A stretch of 25,999 bases of DNA. Origin: JBDHTS01 sp039808845 (GTDB lineage: Bacteria; Pseudomonadota; Alphaproteobacteria; Micavibrionales; Micavibrionaceae). The stretch lies in contig JBDHTS010000028.1 in assembly GCA_039808845.1 (NCBI GenBank), positions 1 to 25,999 on the forward strand. The letters are read 5' to 3'. The notes under the pieces were generated by a model that worked only from the letters and a program-made list of their open reading frames with translations, was not told the origin of the DNA and did no database searches. The first letter of the stretch is position 1, and every line of letters begins with the position of its first letter. The position numbers and the translations under genes were made by a program. Shown here piece by piece: positions 8,051 to 14,953 of this stretch.

Positions 8051-8115
8051 ACGATGCGAACCTTTAAAAAACGGCCAAGACGTTTGCACGAAGCCGACAA
8101 AATCACGTTTACCAA
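8047..8115 (-). CDS. Possible 22-codon leader ORF coupled to dotD
   Basis: GGGGAGG (8121-8127 on the complement) lies 5 bases before a TTG at 8115. The frame gives 22 residues (MVNVILSASCKRLGRFLKVRIV) and ends in a TGA that overlaps the dotD ATG as ATGA. The Shine-Dalgarno is stronger than that of dotD itself. It may drive translational coupling rather than make a functional peptide. Conservation is unknown. Confidence 0.3.
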   Translation of the reverse strand: MVNVILSASCKRLGRFLKVRIV

Positions 8116-8142
8116 AATATCCTCCCCTTTCAAAGAGAACAA
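8114..8142 (-). promoter_or_regulatory. Possible internal promoter before dotD
   Basis: On the minus strand, TTGTTC (8142-8137), a 17-base spacer and TATTTT (8119-8114). Matches are moderate and the -10 overlaps the start of the leader ORF, so this and the leader ORF are competing readings. It lies in the 149-base gap between the transglycosylase gene and dotD. Confidence 0.25.
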
Positions 8143-8199
8143 TACGCTTGTTTACGCACAGGCCTTGTCCCCGGCCAGTTATGCACAGGAACCGTCGCT

Positions 8200-8622
8200 T
8201 TAACGGCTTTCAACCGGCGCAAGCTGGTACCGTGCAATCCGTTCCACGACCTTGCTTTTATAGCTGTGTCCATAAAGAGGCGTACGTGAATGGTAGTGGG
8301 CGATCGCCTGGGCGATATTGCCGGATTCATCCAGATGCTGGCGCAGGATCCATGCCGCGACGCCGACATTCGTGCACGCATCGTCGCGCACAAGGCGGCG
8401 CGCCGTTTCCGTGGAGACGCCCCAGCGGCGCGACAGTTCGGGAATCCATATCGTATTGATCTGCATCGGACCCAGATCGGCCGAACCGTTTTTATTGCCG
8501 ACTTCCTGGCCCAGTTTCCCTGCCTCGATCTGATAAATACCCATCAGAGCGGCAGGAGGCACCTTGTAAGTGTTGGCCGCCAGAAAAACGCAGGCCGCTA
8601 TCATGCGCGCCGCAATGATCAT
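8200..8622 (-). CDS. Lytic transglycosylase, SLT domain
   Basis: A 140-aa single-domain transglycosylase that would cleave peptidoglycan to let the secretion apparatus cross the wall. The probable catalytic Glu33 is in GIYQIEAGK. The SLT signature DLGPMQINTIWIPEL (about 49-63) and the closing AIAHYHSR motif are present. The ATG at 8622 has a GGGAG about 9 bases upstream. A GTG at 8703, overlapping the previous gene's end, is an alternative that adds 27 residues. Neither start gives an obvious signal peptide, which is odd for a periplasmic enzyme. Position inside the T4SS run suggests a VirB1-like role in assembly. Confidence 0.85.
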   Translation of the reverse strand: MIIAARMIAACVFLAANTYKVPPAALMGIYQIEAGKLGQEVGNKNGSADLGPMQINTIWIPELSRRWGVSTETARRLVRDDACTNVGVAAWILRQHLDESGNIAQAIAHYHSRTPLYGHSYKSKVVERIARYQLAPVESR

Positions 8623-8683
8623 GTCCCCGCCGCTCCCGCCTTCATGGCGGATAAAATTATTTTCGGTAACGGACAGGATATCA

Positions 8684-9631
8684 TCACCCTGCCTCGCTGT
8701 CACTTTTTTCGGACGCGGAGGCCTTTTTGACGGAAGGCTTGAAAAAGGCCATGGGGTTCTGTGGTGCCGCCGGAGGTTTTTCCGGGATCGGCGTTGCCGT
8801 TTCGGTTTTCGCTTGTTTCGCGCCGCCATAGGAGGCCGTGTCCATGCGCCGGTTGGCAAGGCCAGCCCCCATGATTTCCAGCATGGCGGCGCGCTCCTCG
8901 AACAAATTCCAGAGAGGCTCCAGAGAAGGGGGATCGCCTGCGCGCCCCTCGTCATCGGAGGCCTGGAGGCGGGCCTTTTCGTTTTTGTGGCATTCCACAT
9001 AGACAAACGCCAAAGCTTTTAACAGGCCAAGCTGCAGGCGTTTGGCCAGGCGTCCATCGGGTAGATCAGGGAACAGAACGCGCGACATCATCTCGGCACG
9101 GCCCAGCAGGCGGTCGCTGACTTCCCGTGCCAGCTTGCGATCGGGGCGTCCGAAGGAATAGGCGGCGATTTCCGTCACGGCGGGGACGATCGCCTGGATG
9201 TACTGCATTGTCACCTGGTCTTCATCGGCGGGGCCTGTGCCGGGTTCCAGGTTTTCGATCCGCATGGTCGTTTCCGCAGCCGGCACGAAACGGTCGGAAA
9301 ATGTCAGAACGGCTTCGAGCGCCGGAAGCATGCGGCGGATCTCGCCTTCACCCGGCACAAGGCCGGACTGGCGGAACATCGAGGCAACCAGATGGCTGGA
9401 CAGTGCCGCCAGCGCCAGGCGAGCCGAGTCCGATTCCTCATCCGTGGATTTCAGGCCGATATGTTCGGCAAGGGCGACTCCCAGCTGCACCGAGCGATTG
9501 ACCAGCTCGGCCATGGTCGTTGCGATCTTGCCGGGCGTTTCCGCATTAACGGGGGACGCCGTGATGGCCGCCATCAGGGGTCCACCGAAGCTTTCCACCA
9601 TCTTGGACTTGAACAAAGGACGCTGGGTCAT
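8684..9631 (-). CDS. Unknown 315-aa protein of the T4SS cluster
   Basis: I do not recognise this protein. It is 315 residues, apparently soluble and mostly helical, with no signal peptide or membrane segment. Features seen: an N-terminal stretch MVESFGGPLMAAITASPVNA, a helical core with repeated R/L/A-rich segments (for example LARLALAALSSHLVAS-like and DRLLGRAEMMSRVLF), and a polar, probably disordered tail from about residue 265 rich in Pro, Lys and Ser. It lies between the Dsb-like gene and the transglycosylase, same strand, so it probably belongs to the secretion operon. A promoter-like pair lies at 9664-9692. A cytoplasmic accessory or adaptor role is possible but unproven. Confidence 0.8.
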   Translation of the reverse strand: MTQRPLFKSKMVESFGGPLMAAITASPVNAETPGKIATTMAELVNRSVQLGVALAEHIGLKSTDEESDSARLALAALSSHLVASMFRQSGLVPGEGEIRRMLPALEAVLTFSDRFVPAAETTMRIENLEPGTGPADEDQVTMQYIQAIVPAVTEIAAYSFGRPDRKLAREVSDRLLGRAEMMSRVLFPDLPDGRLAKRLQLGLLKALAFVYVECHKNEKARLQASDDEGRAGDPPSLEPLWNLFEERAAMLEIMGAGLANRRMDTASYGGAKQAKTETATPIPEKPPAAPQNPMAFFKPSVKKASASEKSDSEAG

Positions 9632-9663
9632 CGACAGCCTGGTTTCCCTGTAACAATCCTGAC

Positions 9664-9692
9664 TGTATAGCAGGACGGAACTGTTATGTCAT
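9664..9692 (-). promoter_or_regulatory. Promoter candidate for the T4SS genes
   Basis: On the minus strand, ATGACA (9692-9687), a 17-base spacer and TATACA (9669-9664), in the 90-base gap between the Dsb-like gene and the 315-aa gene. Start of transcription would be near 9657, giving a short leader of about 25 bases. Confidence 0.5.
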
Positions 9693-9721
9693 CCCTTTCG
9701 TCGTAAGGCCCGGAAAAGCCT

Positions 9722-10570
9722 TTATTTTGAAGTCCCCAGATCGGCAATCAAGGCCGGAATGTCCTTGGCCGGACCTTGCAGGATCTTGATCTGGCCGGAT
9801 TTCGACCTGTAGACCGTGGTCGGGGTGGCTGTCAGCTTCCAGGACTGCATGATCGACAGGTTTTTCTGCACGCCCTGGTCATTGACGCCGGGGGATACGG
9901 GAAGCGCTTTTTCATCGCCGTCCAGATGGCGGAAGAACAATTCCTGCGGGTTCGGCGCGGCGAGGAGCACCGCCGCCTGGGTCACCGTTTCGGGATGCAG
10001 GCCGACCGGGACGATCCGCACCTGAAGCAGGCTGTTGTTGATATAGTTGTCCCGCAACTGCCCCAGAAATTTTTTGCAATAGGGGCATTCCGGATCGATG
10101 ATCATGTAGATATACGGCGCATCCTTGCTGCCCAAGGGGATCCAGTTGCCTGTCCCCAGATCGCCGTAAAGCTGTTCGGAAGGGGTTTTGAACGCCTTGT
10201 CGACGGGAGGTTTTCCGGTCGCGCCATCCGTGCCGGGCTTCACGCCGCCCGCAAGATAATCGAGAACGTCCGCACCGCTTTCCTTCTGCAGCTTCTGGAC
10301 CTGGCGCAGGGTGATGACCTTTCCATTCTTATCGAACTGAAGGCCCAGGACAAAGGATTCCTGATCCGGGGTTACATAGAAATACTGTTCCTGACCGTTC
10401 TGGATGGCGATCCAGCCGTCGAGCCCGCCCTCGCGCCCGAGATAGCGCATCTGGGCGCCCTGACCGGCCAAAGTCTGCAACGGGGCGGGAAGCGGCGGAT
10501 CCTTGCTTTCGGCATGAGCCGGAACAGCAAGAAAAAAGGACAGGGCAAGAACAGTCATAAGGCGTTTCAT
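9722..10570 (-). CDS. DsbC/DsbG-family periplasmic thiol:disulfide protein
   Basis: A 282-aa exported thioredoxin-fold protein. Signal peptide MKRLMTVLALSFFLAVPAHA, cleaved after AHA near residue 20. An N-terminal region (about 25-120) resembles a DsbC/DsbG dimerisation part. The thioredoxin fold then has YIYMIIDPECPYCKKF with the redox pair Cys162/Cys165 (CPYC, as in DsbG) and the cis-proline motif TATPTT. No other Cys is present in the mature part. The ATG at 10570 has GGAGA 7 bases upstream; the frame extends 12 codons further but without a signal. It heads the secretion run. Plasmid transfer systems also carry DsbC-like proteins (F-plasmid TrbB), so a role in folding secretion components is likely. 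Confidence 0.85.
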   Translation of the reverse strand: MKRLMTVLALSFFLAVPAHAESKDPPLPAPLQTLAGQGAQMRYLGREGGLDGWIAIQNGQEQYFYVTPDQESFVLGLQFDKNGKVITLRQVQKLQKESGADVLDYLAGGVKPGTDGATGKPPVDKAFKTPSEQLYGDLGTGNWIPLGSKDAPYIYMIIDPECPYCKKFLGQLRDNYINNSLLQVRIVPVGLHPETVTQAAVLLAAPNPQELFFRHLDGDEKALPVSPGVNDQGVQKNLSIMQSWKLTATPTTVYRSKSGQIKILQGPAKDIPALIADLGTSK

Positions 10571-10696
10571 ATCGCGTCTCCGAAAAGCGGCAGAAAATTT
10601 AAGCACGAATGGGCGGAAATGAACATGAATATATTTTTTGGAACACGGCTGTGCTAGGTAAAGACAGGCCTTCGCCGGTAAAAGGAGAGCGCAGTC

Positions 10697-11278
10697 ATGG
10701 AATTCCTGATCGTCCTAGCCGTCCTCGCGGCAGCCCTATTGTTCGTGATCATATTGTTCGTGATCATATTGTACAATCGCCTGGTGGCGTTGCGGCAGGG
10801 GCGCAAGAACGCGTTTTCGGATATCGATGTGCAGCTGAAGCAGCGTTACGACCTGATCCCCAATCTGGTGGAAAGCGTCAAGGGCTATGCCGCGCATGAG
10901 AAAGGCATTCTGGAGAACGTGACAGCCGCGCGTGCGCAAGTCGGCGGCACACAGGGCGCAACGGCGGAGCGGCTGGCCGCCGAAAATGTCCTCGGCGGCG
11001 CCCTTGGCCGCCTTCTGGCAGTCGCTGAAAATTATCCTGCATTGCAGGCCGACCAGAATTTCCGGCAATTGATGAGCGAACTGGCCGATATCGAAAACAA
11101 GATCGCCGCCGCCCGCCGTTTCTTCAACAGCGCGACCGCTGAATACAACACGACAGTGCAGCAATTTCCATCCAATATCATCGCCGGAATGTTCGGTTTC
11201 AGGGAAGAACCGTTCTTTGAAACCGATGAGGCGGAAAAGAAAGCGATGTCAGCGCCGCCGCAGGTCAAATTCAACTGA
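10697..11278 (+). CDS. lemA: LemA family protein
   Basis: A 193-aa LemA protein: one N-terminal membrane helix (about 3-27), then a coiled-coil-rich periplasmic or cytoplasmic helical domain. The family signature is NRLVALRQGRKNAFSDIDVQ followed by LKQRYDLIPNLVESVKGYAAHE, and later AVAENYPALQADQNFRQL and the ending EPFFETDEAEK. AAAGGAGAG at 10681-10689 precedes the ATG by 7 bases. LemA proteins often sit next to HtpX-type proteases, as here, where the M48 gene begins 46 bases later. A perfect 15-base tandem duplication inside the helix repeats LFVII. Confidence 0.93.
   Translation: MEFLIVLAVLAAALLFVIILFVIILYNRLVALRQGRKNAFSDIDVQLKQRYDLIPNLVESVKGYAAHEKGILENVTAARAQVGGTQGATAERLAAENVLGGALGRLLAVAENYPALQADQNFRQLMSELADIENKIAAARRFFNSATAEYNTTVQQFPSNIIAGMFGFREEPFFETDEAEKKAMSAPPQVKFN
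10739..10768 (+). repeat. Perfect 15-bp tandem duplication inside lemA
   Basis: TTGTTCGTGATCATA occurs twice in direct contact (10739-10753 and 10754-10768), followed by a third TTG. It keeps frame and adds one extra LFVII to the membrane helix, giving a longer or shifted helix. Confidence 0.95.
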
Positions 11279-11324
11279 CCTGTTCGTTGTGCGGCTTCTA
11301 TCACGTTAGAGGGATACTGCTGCC

Positions 11325-12332
11325 ATGACATATCCCGCGGGACTGCAGACCTATATCTGGAATAATAATTTACGTTGTCTGCTGCTGCTGGCGATCTATC
11401 CTTTCCTGCTTCTGGGGCTGGTCTGGGCCTGCGGCGCTGCAGTTGGCATGTTTTCCGGCGGCGGGTACGGCCAGCCGCCCTGGCCTGCGGCGCAAGCCTT
11501 CGGCAACCGGGTTGTCATCGAATACTGGCCTTTGGTCCTGACCGTTGTCGCTATCTGGTTTGCCGTCGCATATTTTTTCAATACCCGGATGATGCGCATG
11601 CTTTCCCATGCCCGGCCTGTTGCACGGCGGGAGGAGCCGGAGCTGTATAACCTTCTGGAGAACCTGTGCATATCCCGGGGACTGCGCATGCCAGGACTGG
11701 AAGTCATCGAGACGGATGCCCTGAATGCATATGCCAGCGGGATTGATGAGAAATCCTTCAGCATCACGGTCACGCGCGGCCTGATGCAGAGGCTGCAGAG
11801 GGATGAACTTGAGGCGGTTCTGGGGCATGAACTGACACACATCATCAATCGGGACGTACGCCTGCTGGTCATCTCGGTGATTTTCACCGGCATGCTGCGG
11901 TTTGCCGCCCAGATGATCTGGAGCAACATCCGTTACGGGCTTTATTACAGATCGCGGAGCCGCGACCGGGGCCGGGGCAACGCCATGCTTCTGATGCTGG
12001 TGATAGGCGTCATCCTCTGGGCGGGGTATATGGCGACCATGTTCACGCGGTTTGCCCTGTCACGGCGGCGGGAATACATGGCCGATGCGGGTTCGGTGCA
12101 GCTGACCCGCAATCCTGAGGGCATGATCCGCGCCCTCCAGCGCCTGCAGGGCCACGACCGCATTCCGGGAATTCCCGAGGACGTGGCCCTGATGTGCACG
12201 GCCAACAGCAGCCGGTTTATGGGGCTGTTCGCCACGCATCCTCCGCTGGAAGACCGGATCCGGGCCATCGCCGCGCTGACGGGCGCGAGAATTCCGCAGG
12301 AAACCGCCGATTTTCGCAATCCATGGGCCTGA
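11325..12332 (+). CDS. M48-family (HtpX-like) membrane zinc protease
   Basis: A 335-aa membrane metalloprotease. Two hydrophobic segments near the N-terminus (about 17-42 and 66-86) are followed by the catalytic part: the zinc motif HELTH at 168-172, then two more membrane stretches (about 181-197 and 220-241). The third ligand Glu250 is in RRREYMADAGSV. The C-terminal FATHPPLEDRIRAI is the usual M48B ending. HtpX proteases degrade damaged membrane proteins. It begins 46 bases after lemA, with a weak AGAGGG at 11308-11313, so the two are probably one operon. Length exceeds that of E. coli HtpX (293 aa) because of the long loop before the protease domain. I leave the symbol open. Confidence 0.92.
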   Translation: MTYPAGLQTYIWNNNLRCLLLLAIYPFLLLGLVWACGAAVGMFSGGGYGQPPWPAAQAFGNRVVIEYWPLVLTVVAIWFAVAYFFNTRMMRMLSHARPVARREEPELYNLLENLCISRGLRMPGLEVIETDALNAYASGIDEKSFSITVTRGLMQRLQRDELEAVLGHELTHIINRDVRLLVISVIFTGMLRFAAQMIWSNIRYGLYYRSRSRDRGRGNAMLLMLVIGVILWAGYMATMFTRFALSRRREYMADAGSVQLTRNPEGMIRALQRLQGHDRIPGIPEDVALMCTANSSRFMGLFATHPPLEDRIRAIAALTGARIPQETADFRNPWA

Positions 12333-12351
12333 AAATAAAGTCCGATTATGG

Positions 12352-12380
12352 TTGGAAGACCGGGGAGATCGGACTATAAT
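12352..12380 (+). promoter_or_regulatory. Sigma-70 promoter for the BI-1 family gene
   Basis: TTGGAA (12352-12357), exactly 17 bases, then the consensus TATAAT (12375-12380). This gives the third gene of the cluster its own strong promoter, about 50 bases before the ATG. Confidence 0.75.
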
Positions 12381-12429
12381 ATTAATGAGGCTTTAAAAGC
12401 CCGTTGTTTTGAGAAAGGAAGACCCGACA

Positions 12430-13128
12430 ATGCAACCCGAAAGAATGCAGCCCACCGTCCAGTCCCGCGCCGCGAGCTACGATGCCGGATTGCGGGCGCA
12501 TATGCAGCAGATTTACAACCGCATGATCGCGGGCGTTCTGACGACCGCGCTGGTCGCTTATGGCGTCTCCGCCTCGCCGGAGCTGATGAAGTTTTTCCTG
12601 GGCGGACCGCAGGCCTATGTCGTAATGTTTGCGCCGCTGGCGGTTCTGTGGTTCGGTTTCCGCCCCACTATGCCTGCCGCGAAACTGGCCGTATCGTTCT
12701 TCGCCATCGCCGTGCTTTACGGCATCAGCTTCTCTGCGATCGCCTTCGCCTTTACCGGTGAAAGCATCGCGCGCGCCTTCTTTATCGCGGTCGCCATGTT
12801 CGCGGGACTGAGCGTCTTCGGCTACACATCAAAGAAGAATCTGGATGGGCTGGGCTCTTTCGCCATCATGGGCGTGTGGGGCGTGTTCATTCTGGCCATC
12901 GTCAACCTGTTCGTCGGTTCCTCGCTATTGCAGAATGTGATCTGCGGCATCAGCATCATCGCCTTTGCGGGCGTGACGGCCTGGCAGACCCAGGCGATGA
13001 AACAGATGTACAATGCAAACTACGGAACGGAAAACAACAGCCGTTCGGCATGGTTTTCGGCGCTGAACCTTTACATTGCCTTTATCGCGCTGTTCCAGAA
13101 TATCCTGCAGCTTCTGAACAATCGCTAG
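12430..13128 (+). CDS. Bax inhibitor-1/YccA family membrane protein
   Basis: A 232-aa protein with about seven hydrophobic helices, of the BI-1/YccA (TMBIM) family. After a soluble N-terminus comes MQQIYNRMIAGVLTTALVAYG, typical of bacterial members. Later segments include ARAFFIAVAMFAGLSVFGYT with SKKNLDGLGSF, and the C-terminal SALNLYIAFIALFQNILQLL. The frame opens with a TTG at 12409, but ATG at 12430 has AAAGGAAG with good spacing. E. coli YccA is a substrate and modulator of FtsH, and its phenotype links to HtpX, so adjacency to an M48 protease fits a shared membrane quality-control role (inference). A strong terminator follows. Confidence 0.92.
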   Translation: MQPERMQPTVQSRAASYDAGLRAHMQQIYNRMIAGVLTTALVAYGVSASPELMKFFLGGPQAYVVMFAPLAVLWFGFRPTMPAAKLAVSFFAIAVLYGISFSAIAFAFTGESIARAFFIAVAMFAGLSVFGYTSKKNLDGLGSFAIMGVWGVFILAIVNLFVGSSLLQNVICGISIIAFAGVTAWQTQAMKQMYNANYGTENNSRSAWFSALNLYIAFIALFQNILQLLNNR

Positions 13129-13151
13129 GGCTTTCTTGGAAAGCTGGCCGT

Positions 13152-13179
13152 AAAAAAGCCCGCTTCTGCGGGCTTTTTT
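13152..13179. terminator. Rho-independent terminator after BI-1 gene
   Basis: AAAAAAGCCCGC, TTCT loop, GCGGGCTTTTTT: a 12-bp perfect stem with U-tracts in both directions, 23 bases after the stop. Confidence 0.95.
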
Positions 13180-13329
13180 ATTGCTCGTCTGCGAAAATTG
13201 GTGGCCCTGGAATAAAATTCCGTAAGATAACGAACATACGTCTGTCTGAAGCCTGCCTTTCATATTCCGTTTGGAAGACGTTCTACCTATGATGGATAAG
13301 AAAGACGCCGCTATGAAGGTTGAAAACGT

Positions 13330-14802
13330 ATGTCTGTTTCCCGAAGCAGAAAAATCATCCTGGCCGAAACATCCGTCCTTCTGGCGGAGGAATACAGGGC
13401 AGTTCTGGCCAGAACGCGCCACGACATCATCGTGACGGCGGCGGTGCCGGAAACGCTCGATATCTGCCGCAACGATCCGCCGCCAGACCTGTTGATCCTC
13501 GACCTGGGTGCGGAAGGCCTCAATGTCATGCAGGATCTGGGGAAAGACCGGCGCCTGCCGCCCACCATCGTCATGACGGGCAACGCGTCGGTCAACACGG
13601 CGGTTCGGGCGATGCAGCTGGGCGCGAGCGATTTCCTGATCAAGCCCTTCGCGCCCGAACGCCTGTTGAACGCCGTTCAGGCGGAATTGCGGAAGGATCC
13701 AGTCAGGACCATGCCTGCCGGCATGGCGGGCATGCCGCCGGAATTTCAGACCACGGCGCCTCCGGCTCCGGCCCCGGAGAATGGCGCGGGGTTTATCGGC
13801 ACGTCGCTGGCGATGCAGCAGGTCTATGAACAGATCGAACACGCGGCGCGCAGCCAGGCGACGGTTTTCATTACAGGAGAATCCGGCACCGGAAAGGAGC
13901 TCTGCGCCGAAGCCATTCACCGCCTGAGCCCCCGCGCGGGCAAAGCCTTCATTCCCATAAACTGTGCCGCCATCCCGCGCGACCTGATGGAATCCGAATT
14001 GTTCGGCCATGTGAAAGGGGCGTTCACCGGCGCGATCGCCGATCGCGACGGCGCGGCGACCTTAAGCGATGGCGGGACGCTGTTCCTGGACGAGATTGCC
14101 GAGATGGCATCGGACATGCAGACCAAGCTCCTGCGTTTTCTGCAGGACTTCACCTTCATGAAGGTCGGCGGCGGCAGGCTGGAGAAGACGGACACGCGCA
14201 TCATCTGCGCCACGAATCGCGACCCGTTGGCCGAGGCGCGCGCCGGACGGTTCCGGGAGGATCTGTTCTACCGCCTTCACGTCCTGCCGATCTTCATGCC
14301 GCCGCTGCGGCTGCGCGGCAGCGACATCATCGATCTGGCGACAAGCCTGCTCCGCCGTTACGCGGAGCAGGAGGGCAAGCGTTTCGAAGGATTCACGGCC
14401 GATGCGGAACAGGCGTTATTGCGGTACTCCTGGCCGGGAAACATCCGGCAGCTTCAAAACGTTATGCGCCATATCGCGGTCATGCAGGATACCGGTTTCA
14501 TCACGGCCCGGACCCTGCCGCCCGCCCTGCTGCACGACAGCGGCACGGTGACGGCCAGTAGCCTGTCCCCCGCCGCGCCCGCCCGGAACGGCGTCATCCG
14601 CCCCTTGGCCGAGGTGGAGCGGGAGGCTATCGAGCACGCCATCGCCCTGTATGGCGGGAATGTGGCCCATGCCGCGGCGGCGCTGGGCATCTCGCCCTCC
14701 ACGATTTACCGCAAGAAAGCTGTCTGGGAGGGGGGCGAACCCCTGCCGATGGAGATAGAGGCGCCGGCAGCCTGGGCGGAGGGACGGCACCTGCAGAATT
14801 AA
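13330..14802 (+). CDS. NtrC-family sigma-54-dependent response regulator
   Basis: A 490-aa activator with receiver, AAA+ and Fis-type HTH domains. In the receiver (about 8-125), the phosphorylation Asp58 is in LLILDLG, with Thr83 in VMTGNAS and Lys105 in LIKPF. The acidic pair is altered to E12-T13 (IILAETS). The AAA+ part has Walker A GESGTGKE (183-190), the sigma-54 contact loop GAFTGA (230-235), Walker B LFLDEI and the later RFREDLFYRL. The C-terminal HTH is NVAHAAAALGISPSTIYRKK (444-463), resembling LuxO-type regulators. No sensor kinase gene lies beside it. GAAGG at 13315-13319 precedes the ATG. Its target is unknown; I saw no clear -24/-12 promoter in the neighbouring gaps. Confidence 0.92.
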   Translation: MSVSRSRKIILAETSVLLAEEYRAVLARTRHDIIVTAAVPETLDICRNDPPPDLLILDLGAEGLNVMQDLGKDRRLPPTIVMTGNASVNTAVRAMQLGASDFLIKPFAPERLLNAVQAELRKDPVRTMPAGMAGMPPEFQTTAPPAPAPENGAGFIGTSLAMQQVYEQIEHAARSQATVFITGESGTGKELCAEAIHRLSPRAGKAFIPINCAAIPRDLMESELFGHVKGAFTGAIADRDGAATLSDGGTLFLDEIAEMASDMQTKLLRFLQDFTFMKVGGGRLEKTDTRIICATNRDPLAEARAGRFREDLFYRLHVLPIFMPPLRLRGSDIIDLATSLLRRYAEQEGKRFEGFTADAEQALLRYSWPGNIRQLQNVMRHIAVMQDTGFITARTLPPALLHDSGTVTASSLSPAAPARNGVIRPLAEVEREAIEHAIALYGGNVAHAAAALGISPSTIYRKKAVWEGGEPLPMEIEAPAAWAEGRHLQN

Positions 14803-14805
14803 CTC

Positions 14806-14834
14806 TTGAAAAACCATATATAACCGACTATTTT
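14806..14834 (+). promoter_or_regulatory. Promoter for tRNA-Ala
   Basis: TTGAAA (14806-14811), 17-base spacer, TATTTT (14829-14834). It lies 4 bases after the upstream stop codon and 29 bases before the tRNA. Confidence 0.6.
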
Positions 14835-14863
14835 TCCTGCGCCGTCCATCACTTCAGGACAAA

Positions 14864-14939
<76 letters not shown>

Positions 14940-14953
14940 ATTCCTTTTAAAGA

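Noticed and set aside
13186..13329. A sigma-54 (-24/-12) promoter before the activator gene
   Set aside because: No TGGCAC-N5-TTGCA-like sequence is present; TGGCCCTGGAAT-type bases do not fit.
12925..14010. Minus-strand 361-aa ORF over the BI-1 end, terminator and the sigma-54 activator
   Set aside because: It crosses a strong terminator and two well-supported genes on the other strand and has no recognisable domain.
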